A stretch of 14,055 nt of DNA from an uncultured Caryophanales bacterium (GCA_947169395.1 CAMVPJ010000028.1:1-14055), one strand, 5' to 3'. Positions 6,030 to 12,867 are shown, numbered from the stretch's first letter. Program-made: numbers and translations. The notes: generated by a model from the letters alone, not told the origin.

Positions 6030-7145
6030 ATGAAAAAAACAATGAAGATAAGATTATATCCTACAAGAGCACAGGAAAAGCAGTTTTATGAGTTTTGTAA
6101 TACTGCTAGATTTATATATAATGAATCATTATCATATAGCATAAAATACTATGAGACTAACAAAAAATACCCAAGCACTCAATGTTTAATTAATCACGTA
6201 AAAGATTTAAAATATAATAAGTATTCTTGGATATTACAAACACCCGAAGCAGTTACTAAACAATCTATTCGAGACCTTAAAGATGCTTTAACAAAATTCT
6301 TTAACAAAACAAGTAAATTTCCAAAGTATAAAAAGAAAAGCAGAGCAAAACTATCATTTTATCAAAGAACAGATAGTTTTCATCAAATAGATTGTAAACA
6401 TATTAAAATAACTGGAATAAAATCCCCTGTTAAAATAAAAAATAATAATATGCCTAATCATGTTTATAACACAAGAGTATCTTATGATGGAAAGTATTGG
6501 TATTTAAGTATTTCATATGATGTTGAATGTTTAAATAAAAATACCAATGATAAAGTTATAGGAATTGATTTAGGAATAAAAGAAACAATAACCACGTCAG
6601 ATGGTATTTATTTCAAAAACATCAATAAAATAAATAAAGTTGTAAAACTTGAAAAAAGGAAAAAGCGATTGCAAAGAAGATTATCTAATAAATATGAGAT
6701 AAATAAACAAGATAAAACTTTTATAAAAACCAGTAATATTATTAAATTAGAGAAAAATATAAAATTAATAGATAGAAAACTAACAAATATTAGAAATACT
6801 TATAGGCATACAATTACTAAAAGAATAGTAGAGCAAGAACCACGTACTATTATTGTTGAAGATTTAAATATAAGTGGTATGCTTAAAAACAAATATCTTA
6901 GTGATTCTATCAGAAAACAAGGATTTAATGATATTATAAGTAAATTAAAGTATAAATGTAAATTATATGGCATCGAATTAAAAATAGCAGATAGGTTTTA
7001 TCCTTCAAGTAAAAAGTGCTCAAATTGTGGACACATAAAAAAAGATTTAAAACTATCCGACAGAACTTATAATTGTAATTATTGCGGTATCTCAATAAAT
7101 AGAGATTACAATGCAGCACTTAATCTAAAACAGTATTTAACTTAG
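6030..7145 (+). CDS. tnpB: RNA-guided endonuclease TnpB (IS200/IS605 family accessory protein, IS1341-like)
   Basis: TnpB is an omega-RNA-guided nuclease carried by IS200/IS605 elements. From ATG 6030 it has 371 residues, a normal length. N-terminal helical/OrfB_IS605 region starts KIRLYPTRAQEKQFYEF. RuvC-like catalytic residues are all present: Asp180 in GIDLGIKETI, Glu277 in IIVEDLNISGML, and Asp359 in NRDYNAALNL. The zinc finger CSNCG...CNYCG (cysteines about 330, 333, 349, 352) lies between the last two. No TnpA (Y1 transposase) is next to it, so it is a TnpB-only element. AGAGGAT precedes the chosen start; an in-frame TTG at 5997 lies inside the leader hairpin and is less likely. It has its own near-consensus promoter. 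Intact reading frame and residues suggest it may still be active. Confidence 0.93.
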   Translation: MKKTMKIRLYPTRAQEKQFYEFCNTARFIYNESLSYSIKYYETNKKYPSTQCLINHVKDLKYNKYSWILQTPEAVTKQSIRDLKDALTKFFNKTSKFPKYKKKSRAKLSFYQRTDSFHQIDCKHIKITGIKSPVKIKNNNMPNHVYNTRVSYDGKYWYLSISYDVECLNKNTNDKVIGIDLGIKETITTSDGIYFKNINKINKVVKLEKRKKRLQRRLSNKYEINKQDKTFIKTSNIIKLEKNIKLIDRKLTNIRNTYRHTITKRIVEQEPRTIIVEDLNISGMLKNKYLSDSIRKQGFNDIISKLKYKCKLYGIELKIADRFYPSSKKCSNCGHIKKDLKLSDRTYNCNYCGISINRDYNAALNLKQYLT

Positions 7146-7308
7146 TATAATGAATACCTGTCCGTTACGGGAAATATAAGCCTTGGGACTGTTGCTAAAA
7201 CTCTAATAGTTCGATTTGTAAATTATTAATCAATGAAAGAGAGCAGGTTGAAAAAGGAAACAAAAGTATTTATTATTTTTGTAAACGGATCGAGTCCCTA
7301 AGAGGAAC
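7146..7308 (+). ncRNA. Probable omega RNA (reRNA) and right end of the TnpB element
   Basis: This stretch follows tnpB directly, where omega RNA is expected. Structure visible: GGGACT (7185-7190) can pair over about 100 nt with AGTCCC (7293-7298), extended by CTT against AAG after a one-base bulge; ACAAAAGTA (7260-7268) pairs with TATTTTTGT (7274-7282) around a 5-nt loop; a small CCG/CGG hairpin lies near 7162-7170. The right boundary is a guess near 7308 (after AGAGGAAC). The guide would then be the next 15-20 nt. The omega RNA may begin inside the tnpB 3' end. Confidence 0.5.
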
Positions 7309-7412
7309 AAAATTTAATATAAAAGAATTATTATGCAATACAAACTAGAATCATTACCACATTGTAGTGTTTTTTCTTATGTTAACACCAAATAGCATTT
7401 AAAAGTCTTGTT
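7309..7412. other. Remnant of a second tRNA-flank copy, no intact gene
   Basis: 7318-7337 matches the 20 bases before tRNA-Lys, and 7386-7427 matches what follows it. The 56 bases between the equivalent GCA and CCA ends (76 in the intact gene) do not fold as a tRNA. This is either a strongly decayed tRNA copy or a segment where the tRNA body was replaced. Confidence 0.45.
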
Positions 7413-7427
7413 TCAAGTTTTTTTTAT
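7386..7427 (+). repeat. Direct repeat copy 2, also forming the 3' end of the truncated reverse transcriptase
   Basis: 39 of 42 bases match 5849-5890. The two G/C bases of the terminator stem are T here, weakening the hairpin. The inner edge (7427) coincides with the last four codons and stop of the reverse transcriptase reading frame on the minus strand, so this is a recombination junction. Confidence 0.8.
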
Positions 7428-8222
7428 AATAACATTTATATCGTTGTACCTAATATAAAGAAATGGTTTTAATTTTTCCATAATATAATCATCTAACTTA
7501 TGAAGATAAATTACCGCGAATGCTTGTGAACTCATAGAACCAATAGGACATCCAACACCTTCCCTACACAAAGATATATCATTAATCTCTTTAATCAATT
7601 TATCTTTATTAGAACTATTACTTTTCTCTAACTTACTAATCTCTCTATTCTTAATCTTAATAATCTCTTTATTAAGATAATCATAATTAGTAGAATCAAT
7701 AATAGTATCTAATATATTAATTGCATCTTTATCTTTAATTTTAGATCTGATGATATTTTTTAAAATATCATGGTCTAAATTAAAGAAATATTTCTTTATA
7801 TCAAATTTTAATATATATAAATCTTTATTTATATTCTTTCTTAAACATTCTTTTACCTTCTTAATACCAATATGAGTACCTTTACCAATTCTAGTTGCAA
7901 TATTATTATCAATTAATAATGGTTCAAATACATCTACTAAGGAATATTTACTAACTAAGTGATTAACTATCTTATCAGTAATAGATTGAGCCATAATAAG
8001 TCTTACTTTAGGCTCTCTAACTAAGAATATATTATACTTATAAGGCTTATATATCTTGTTATCCAACATATATTTAATCCTAGCCATATTAGATGTGTAA
8101 TGTTCATCAAATCTTTCTATCTTACTTTTATTCTTAGTATTAACCTTAACCTTCTTATCATACATCTCTTTAATATTCTCAATATCAGTTATCTTACTAT
8201 ATAAATTACCTATTCTCTTCAT
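7413..8222 (-). pseudogene. Diversity-generating retroelement reverse transcriptase, truncated and with altered active site
   Basis: A DGR reverse transcriptase copies a template RNA with errors at adenines and feeds the cDNA into a variable target gene. The 269 residues show: REPKVRLIMAQSITDKIVNHLV (RT1, about 69-90), ATRIGKGTHIGIKKV (RT2), YILKFDIKKYF with catalytic Asp141 (RT3), and PIGSMSSQ (226-233). IGxxxSQ is the DGR hallmark, replacing QGxxxSP of other RTs. The next motif reads RYNDINVI (258-265) where RY-x-DD is required: the second catalytic aspartate is Ile262. The frame then runs into the 7386-7427 repeat and stops at once, so motifs 6-7 and the thumb are missing (DGR RTs are usually well over 300 residues). 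The ATG overlaps the avd gene by 17 bases. Very probably inactive. Confidence 0.85.
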
Positions 8223-8541
8223 AATTCATCCAACTATAAACCATCTTATTAATCTCTAGTAAATAATCCCCAATACGTTTAAACTTCTTATAACTAATCA
8301 ATTGATAATCACAACTAACCTTAATATAATACTCAATCATTTTAATATCTACTATAATATCCTTCTTAACATTTATATCTTTATATATATTTGCTTTATA
8401 AGTTAGTTTTAATAAATCATAAAAAGTATTCATAATATTATCCTTTAAGAATTTATATTCATGAGAATAATTACAAGTAGTATTTCTAACCAACTCAATA
8501 GTCTTCTTAATCTTAATAGATATAATTAACTTATCTTGCAT
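8206..8541 (-). CDS. avd: Avd-like four-helix-bundle accessory protein of the DGR
   Basis: 111 residues, lysine-rich and predicted almost wholly helical. The second half (DIIVDIKMIEYYIKVSCDYQLISYKKFKRIGDYLLEINKMVYSW, split here by position: about 64-107) matches the Avd/23S rRNA-intervening-sequence-protein pattern: a helix with DIKxxE, a QLIS turn, then KFxxIGxxLxEIxKMxxxW. Avd forms a basic pentamer that binds the RT and template RNA in known DGRs. It overlaps the MutS-like gene by 16 bases and the RT by 17, a tight operon. GAAGG is the likely ribosome site. The identification rests on sequence pattern plus position next to a DGR-type RT; without that context it would be only a four-helix-bundle protein. 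Confidence 0.75.
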   Translation of the reverse strand: MQDKLIISIKIKKTIELVRNTTCNYSHEYKFLKDNIMNTFYDLLKLTYKANIYKDINVKKDIIVDIKMIEYYIKVSCDYQLISYKKFKRIGDYLLEINKMVYSWMNYEENR

Positions 8542-8939
8542 ATAATACCTTCAATACTACTTATAATATTATTAATACTAGGATCTAATATATTATTATT
8601 CAATATATCATTAATATTATTAATCTTATTCTTAATAACAAAATAATCATTACTACTATACTTAGAATAATTATTTTTAGTAAACTTAGAATATGTAATA
8701 TCATTATTATCAACAGTAATATAATTAATCTCATATTTAGTTAATATTATTCTTACTCTATTCAAACTAGTTAATGGAAAACCTACTCTAATATATTTAC
8801 TTAACTCTTTAATCTTATAATTAAATAACTTATTAATAATAATTGCATCATCATTTATACAATCATAGAAATTACCCGATTTAATTATTATTACAAACTT
8901 AGGATACTTCTCCTTTAATTTAATATATTTCTCTAACAT
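8526..8939 (-). CDS. MutS-like (MSL) DGR accessory protein
   Basis: 137 residues resembling only the mismatch-recognition domain I of MutS: LEKYIKLKEKYPKFVII, then SGNFYDCINDDA (MutS has GDFYEMFGDDA), RVGFPLTSLNRVRIIL (MutS has xAGFPxHALDxYLxKL) and YEINYITVD. The Phe-x-Glu that contacts mismatches reads Phe24-Tyr-Asp26. The ATPase and clamp domains of MutS are absent. From memory, stand-alone MutS-like ORFs have been described as accessory genes in a subset of DGRs; the position here, between target and avd with a 16-base overlap, fits that. The later part (about 85-137) is Asn-rich and of unknown fold. GGAGG lies about 9 nt before the start. Very AT-rich codon use, like avd and the RT. The role is unproven. 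Confidence 0.68.
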   Translation of the reverse strand: MLEKYIKLKEKYPKFVIIIKSGNFYDCINDDAIIINKLFNYKIKELSKYIRVGFPLTSLNRVRIILTKYEINYITVDNNDITYSKFTKNNYSKYSSNDYFVIKNKINNINDILNNNILDPSINNIISSIEGIICKIS

Positions 8940-9253
8940 AACATAATCCCTCCATCATAAATCATACTTTATAATTACATCATACAACTTACAACAAACT
9001 ACATTATGCCTATTACTAACACCTTCTTTAGAGTATAACAAAGAAATAGCATGATGATATAAATCACACTATTTCACTACTTTAATCGCACATAATCGCA
9101 TGCTCACTCACGCATCTTCGATGCCATCGTTCGCTACCAATGGCAAATACACTCCGTTATTTGCCTATTCCAATGATTTGTTTCACAAATCATTGCATTC
9201 CCTATTTACTCTATACCTCTTTCAAACTCAATCCGAGTAATTAGACTATTAGT
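8940..9253. other. Non-coding spacer of the DGR cassette, hairpin-rich, no template repeat seen
   Basis: About 314 bp between the target stop and the MutS-like start. No convincing ORF and no copy of the variable region on either strand. The part at 9085-9165 is visibly richer in G+C than its surroundings and holds several inverted repeats, annotated separately. Confidence 0.6.
9112..9195. repeat. Cluster of three inverted repeats downstream of the variable gene
   Basis: GCATC/GATGC with 3-nt loop (9112-9124); GGCAAATA/TATTTGCC with 8-nt loop (9142-9165); perfect 11-bp CAATGATTTGT/ACAAATCATTG with 3-nt loop (9171-9195). None is followed by a U-run on the minus strand, so they are not plain intrinsic terminators. 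They could be a structured RNA within the operon. Confidence 0.55.
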
Positions 9254-9259
9254 CTAATT
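9239..9259. repeat. Hairpin/cruciform immediately after the variable region
   Basis: AATTAGACT / AGTCTAATT, 9-bp perfect stem with a 3-nt loop, spanning the target stop codon (9254-9256). Short dyads just downstream of the variable region are known in several DGRs, where they promote cDNA integration; its role here is inferred from position. Confidence 0.55.
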
Positions 9260-10279
9260 CCCTGGGCTTGAGATTACAGATTTAGAGATTGTTATAACCG
9301 GGCGGACAACGCCGCTGTCGAAGCCGTTGTAGTGGTTGACGCCGGCGTTGCCCAAGCCGCCATTATTGTTCACGTCCCAAACATCGGAAGACGAATCTGT
9401 ATAAGGTGTTCCTAACCAATACCAATAATTATTGTCATACATCCAATCATATTTTAGAACAATTGCCTCATAACAACTTCCAGTGCATATTTGTCCTACT
9501 TCTGAATTATCAATAAATTCATCATATGTCATTAATCTTGCTTCGGTTGCAGCTGGTACTTTTGCAGTTTTCCATGCATCTACTACATATTTAATTTCAC
9601 TTGATGCATAATCATTTTTACATCCGTCAGACACCCAATTTGTACCATTATATCCACATGTTGGACTACTATAATATTGCATTCCTCCATAACTATTTTG
9701 ATTATATGCAGTTTGGTAATATGATTCACTTGATGGTACATTCATATTTACATGCCCTGCACCAAATTGATTTACCTCAGCTACACTTAATGGTTCTGCT
9801 TTTAGTAGTGTTACAGAGTCTTCAGTTGTATCTGAATCTTTAATTACATAATAATCTACATTATTATATGTTACTTGATCTCCTACTTGATATGCAGTAT
9901 ATGTTGGTGCTTGTGGAGTTTTATCCTCTCCATAAGTATAGTTCTCTACATTTCTACCTGCAACAGTGCAACCAGCTAGATATACTGATGAATCAGTATT
10001 GATTTGTGTTGTTGAACATACCACTTGATTACCTGAATATTCAATAGTTAGTTGTGATACTTCTGTTGGAAAATTACCATTATCTAGCAAATATCCTGCG
10101 ATTGCTAGTTCAATACTTCTTCCGTATGCATCAACAGATCTTTTATCTGCAGAAATTCTTGCCTTTCTAATAATATTCATTACTAATGGAGTAACGATTA
10201 ATGCGATTATTGCCATAATTACGAGTACAGCAACCAACTCGATTAGAGTAAAACCTCTAACTTTTCTATTATTTCTCAT
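9254..10279 (-). CDS. Prepilin-like DGR target protein with C-terminal variable domain
   Basis: 341 residues. The N-terminus is a class III prepilin signal: basic leader MRNNRKVRG, cleavage after Gly9, then FTLIELVAVLVIMAIIALIV with Glu at mature position 5, so it should be processed by a prepilin peptidase and anchored in or assembled from the membrane. A pilin-like segment (about 40-115) with paired cysteines follows, then a C-terminal domain (about 125-335) of the C-type-lectin/FGE-like kind used by DGR targets, ending with the WDVNNNGG...GVVRPVIT block. That final block has NNC-type codons unlike the rest of the gene. The product probably displays a variable binding surface outside the cell. 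AGAGAGG precedes ATG 10279. The promoter at 10360-10388 gives a leader of about 75 nt with a 7-bp hairpin (10320-10348). First gene of the DGR cassette. Confidence 0.85.
   Translation of the reverse strand: MRNNRKVRGFTLIELVAVLVIMAIIALIVTPLVMNIIRKARISADKRSVDAYGRSIELAIAGYLLDNGNFPTEVSQLTIEYSGNQVVCSTTQINTDSSVYLAGCTVAGRNVENYTYGEDKTPQAPTYTAYQVGDQVTYNNVDYYVIKDSDTTEDSVTLLKAEPLSVAEVNQFGAGHVNMNVPSSESYYQTAYNQNSYGGMQYYSSPTCGYNGTNWVSDGCKNDYASSEIKYVVDAWKTAKVPAATEARLMTYDEFIDNSEVGQICTGSCYEAIVLKYDWMYDNNYWYWLGTPYTDSSSDVWDVNNNGGLGNAGVNHYNGFDSGVVRPVITISKSVISSPGN
9300..9376 (-). other. DGR variable region (VR) of the target gene
   Basis: From Asp302 (9376) to Val325, 19 of 24 codons end in C, mostly GGC, AAC, GTC, GAC, CAC, TAC, TTC, GCC, AGC, while the rest of this gene and window prefers A/T. 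That is what adenine-directed mutagenesis of AAC codons in a template makes. The region is clearly GC-richer than its surroundings and ends in RPVI, near the expected IMH-like site. The true edges need the template repeat; the VR may extend upstream to about 9395. Confidence 0.7.
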
Positions 10280-10359
10280 ATCATCAACCTCTCTTTCTAT
10301 TACAATGAGAAACGTAGACAGAGGTATTTTTTTATTACTTTTACCTCTACCCTAGGTAC

Positions 10360-10388
10360 ATCATACCACGAATTTTCGCGGTTGTAAA
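10360..10388 (-). promoter_or_regulatory. Promoter of the DGR target operon
   Basis: Minus strand: -35 TTTACA (10388-10383), 17-nt spacer, -10 TATGAT (10365-10360) extended by TGG. The start would be near 10353. A 28-base A tract (coding-strand sense) ends about 13 bp upstream of the -35. Confidence 0.7.
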
Positions 10389-10398
10389 TACTTTTTTT

Positions 10399-10429
<31 letters not shown>

Positions 10430-10461
10430 ACGAAAGCGAAGTATTTTATTGTCGAAAATTG

Positions 10462-10490
10462 TAAAAAAGATAGTCAAAATCAGACTATCT
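10462..10490 (-). terminator. Intrinsic terminator after the small ORF
   Basis: Minus strand: AGATAGTC, 7-nt loop, GACTATCT (10490-10468), then TTTTT. The stop codon of the ORF at 10485 lies inside the stem. It separates the ORF6N unit from the DGR promoter. Confidence 0.8.
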
Positions 10491-10716
10491 ACCAAGTTTT
10501 AATATTTTGGTTAATACCTTGGTATTTTTCATTAAATCAATGTTTGATTCTTTTCTTACTTGGGTTAAATCTTTTTTACCTCCGGCATTGATTGATACAA
10601 TGCCAACAAATACTATATCATAAGGTACTGATGTTACTTCTAGATTTTCAAAACACTCTTTCATTATCATATTTTTAATAACATTTCTTATCATCTTTTA
10701 TTACAACTTCGTTCAT
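10485..10716 (-). pseudogene. Small unrecognised ORF, probably frameshifted at its start
   Basis: The open frame 10485-10694 encodes 69 residues (MIRNVIKNMIMKECF..., then VTSVPYDIVFVGIVSINAGG). I do not recognise the family. The good ribosome site AGGAGGATAATACA lies before a different-frame ATG at 10716, which reads MNEVVIKDDKK and stops after 13 codons; that peptide resembles the start of the neighbouring ORF6N gene (MQDILIKDD). The simplest reading is a one-base frameshift joining 10716 to the 69-residue frame. Alternatively it is an intact short gene with a weak start. It is transcribed with the ORF6N unit and closed by the terminator at 10462-10490. Confidence 0.45.
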
Positions 10717-10720
10717 TGTA

Positions 10721-11639
10721 TTATCCTCCTATTATTTTACTAATATCATTAATTAGTACATTTTTAACACTAAGATCGTGCAACAAATCTATACTGGATT
10801 TTCTATATCCTATATGATTAATAGAATTGCAGTTTGATAAAACTTATTTCTATCAATTATAAAATATCTATCATGGAATGTATCATCATAATAAATACTT
10901 AGATTATTATAATCCCCGTTATACTTCTCTATATCTAATTTAGTTAGTTTACTACTCTTACTAGTAATCAAAATAACTTTACACTCTAAATTTCTAATCA
11001 TATCTAAGAATGTTTTATCAGTATATCTATCTACTACAATCAATTCTTCTTTAGCCTCACTAAATATATCTAATACTTTAGAATATGCATCATATGCTTT
11101 ACCATTAAAATATAACTCATCTACTTCTTTATCAGTCTCTAACTTATCAAAAGATTCTTGTAATAATTTAATTCTATTACTATGTTCTGATATTTCATTA
11201 TCATGTTTTAATAACATATCTTTTATATACTTACTTTCTCCTACCGTATTTAATAAGTAATGTCGCATTTTAACAAATGCATCCATTATTCTTATGCTCA
11301 TTTCTTCAGCCACATCTGTTTTTAAAACTGCTGATAGCATAGCTACTCCTTGTTCTGTAAATACGTAAGGATTTTTATACTTTCCACCTCTTGTTTCAAT
11401 CTTAGACTTTTTCGTTTCAACTTGAAACCAAATAGCTTTACTTTCATCATCGGTTAGCTGAAACATAAATCTTTCAGGAAATCTATTTATATGTCTTTTT
11501 ACTGCTAGGTTTATAGATTTTATTCCATTTTTACAATTATAAAGAACAGCTAAATCAGAATCAAGCATTACATACTTGCCTCTAATCTCATATATCAAAT
11601 ATCTATCTTCATATCATCTTTTATTAAAATATCTTGCAT
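10721..11639 (-). pseudogene. ORF6N domain protein (phage antirepressor-like), two frameshifts
   Basis: The N-terminal ORF6N (KilA-N/Bro-like DNA-binding) domain is clear: LIYEIRGKYVMLDSDLAVLYNCKNGIKSINLAVKRH, FPERFMFQLTDDE, and YVFTEQGVAMLSAVLKTDVAEE. A helical middle (about residues 125-165) and a C-terminal domain resembling phospholipase-D-like/DUF fragments (DRYTDKTFLDMIR, HDRYFIIDR) follow. The best start is ATG 11639 with AGGAGGT upstream, reading MQDILIKDDMKID before a one-base loss ends that frame; the main frame resumes at 11598. A second shift near 10830 ends the frame early, while the next frame continues with SINHIGYRKSSIDLLHDL to a stop at 10721, as intact relatives do. So the gene spans 10721-11639 but is broken twice. 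Promoter TTGACA-18-TAATGT upstream. Confidence 0.75.
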
Positions 11640-11668
11640 AAGTTACCTCCTAATCACCAACAAGCCAT

Positions 11669-11698
11669 ACATTAGCACACCCCTAATATCATTGTCAA
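11669..11698 (-). promoter_or_regulatory. Promoter of the ORF6N gene
   Basis: Minus strand: perfect -35 TTGACA (11698-11693), 18-nt spacer, -10 TAATGT (11674-11669) with TGC extension, about 30 bp before the ATG at 11639. Confidence 0.6.
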
Positions 11699-11792
11699 AC
11701 AAGCGTTTTTTAATAATTTTTCACACATTTATACAGTAATTTAATTATTGTATATCAGAGTTTTAAATATAGTAATTTATTGAATACTAAAA

Positions 11793-11822
11793 AAGAAAAA
11801 CAACTATTACGTTATTTTTCTT
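11793..11822 (-). terminator. Intrinsic terminator of the cdsA-rseP operon
   Basis: Minus strand: AAGAAAAATAAC, 6-nt loop, GTTGTTTTTCTT (12-bp stem with one wobble), then TTTTT. It overlaps the rseP stop codon. Confidence 0.75.
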
Positions 11823-12858
11823 ATGTTAATCTTAATATATCGTTAAATGTTATGTATAACATTAATGCCATTAGTAATATAAAGAATATAGTATGTATTG
11901 TATTTTCTACTTTAGGATTTACTTTACTACCCTTTATTTTCTCTATTATTAAGAATAATATATGTCCTCCATCAAATGCTGGTATTGGAAGCAAGTTAAT
12001 AAATCCAACATTTACACTTATTAGTGCGAGTAATGATAATACTGATACAAAACCTGTTTTTGCTGCTGAACCAACTATAGAAAATATTCCTACAGGGCCT
12101 GATAATAGTTTTAAACTAATCTTACCTGTTATTAAGTACCACACAGTAAAGAACATTTGCTCAACAATACTAAAGAATTTAGTAAGAGCATACTTAACCG
12201 ATGACAAGAAACTATGTTCATATTTGCCTGTTATTTCAAATCCATATGTATATCCTTTTAATTTATTTTTTTTAGTATATACTGCTTTTGGTTTTACTGT
12301 AACTGTAGAATATGTATTATCAGAGTGTTTAACTTTCATATCAAATTTATGATTACCTGCTACTGATAGTTCTAGAGCAAGTTTATCATAGTTATTAACA
12401 AACTTACCATCTACACTAACTATTCTATCTCCTACTTTTAATCCTTTAATACTACTTTTAGATATCTTTGTTGCATCAAGTGTAACTCCATTAATTAATG
12501 CAACTATAAATAGTACTACTATCGCAAGTAAGAAGTTAAACATTACTCCTGCAACCATAGTTAAGAATCTTTGTAGCCATGTTTTAGATTGTAACTGTTT
12601 ATCTTCTGGAATACTTTTATCTACTTCAATATCTTCTCCTGCCATTTGTACATATCCACCAATTGGTAAAAGTCTTATTGAATAATCTGTTTCATCATTC
12701 TTCCGATTAAACTTAAATAATCTTGGTCCCATTCCTATTGAGAACTCATATACATATATTCCTGCTTTTTTAGCAAATAAGAAATGTCCAAACTCATGGA
12801 TTGTAACTGTAACTCCCAGTATAAATATAAATGCTAATATTGTAATTATTAATCCCAT
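11821..12858 (-). CDS. rseP: RIP (site-2) zinc metalloprotease RseP
   Basis: 345-residue intramembrane zinc protease that cleaves anti-sigma factors and signal-peptide remnants within the membrane. The HExxH site is TIHEFGHFLFAKKAG (His21-Glu22-His25) in the first membrane helix, followed by EFSIGMGPRLF. A PDZ domain lies at about 120-190 (GLKVGDRIVSVDGKFVNNY). The third zinc-ligand motif is NLLPIPAFDGGH near 287-298, inside a C-terminal membrane helix; a final helix closes the protein. AGGAGGG lies 6 nt before ATG 12858 and overlaps the cdsA stop region, so the two genes are coupled. In most Bacillota dxr lies between cdsA and rseP; it is absent here. All key residues are present. Confidence 0.95.
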   Translation of the reverse strand: MGLIITILAFIFILGVTVTIHEFGHFLFAKKAGIYVYEFSIGMGPRLFKFNRKNDETDYSIRLLPIGGYVQMAGEDIEVDKSIPEDKQLQSKTWLQRFLTMVAGVMFNFLLAIVVLFIVALINGVTLDATKISKSSIKGLKVGDRIVSVDGKFVNNYDKLALELSVAGNHKFDMKVKHSDNTYSTVTVKPKAVYTKKNKLKGYTYGFEITGKYEHSFLSSVKYALTKFFSIVEQMFFTVWYLITGKISLKLLSGPVGIFSIVGSAAKTGFVSVLSLLALISVNVGFINLLPIPAFDGGHILFLIIEKIKGSKVNPKVENTIHTIFFILLMALMLYITFNDILRLT

Positions 12859-12867
12859 TGTACCCTC

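Noticed and set aside
6934..7119. Minus-strand open frame inside tnpB
   Set aside because: It overlaps the conserved zinc finger and RuvC end of tnpB and has no start signals.
7287..7304. T-arm-like GATCGAGTCCCTAAG as a tRNA fragment
   Set aside because: It resembles the tRNA T arm, but it pairs with 7182-7190 after tnpB and fits an omega RNA better; no acceptor or anticodon arm is present.
7413..8222. Reverse transcriptase as a group II intron or retron enzyme
   Set aside because: It has IGxxxSQ instead of QGxxxSP, no maturase domain or intron RNA features, and sits next to Avd-like and variable-target genes.
9239..9259. Hairpin as an intrinsic terminator of the target gene
   Set aside because: No U-run follows on the minus strand, and the next genes appear to belong to the same operon.
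9601..9843. Plus-strand open frame within the target gene
   Set aside because: Antisense to a well-supported prepilin-like gene; His/Tyr/Leu-rich composition is what the reverse of that gene gives.
11780..12352. Long plus-strand open frame with hydrophobic content
   Set aside because: It is antisense to rseP, which has all active-site motifs, and it lacks a ribosome site and recognisable domains.
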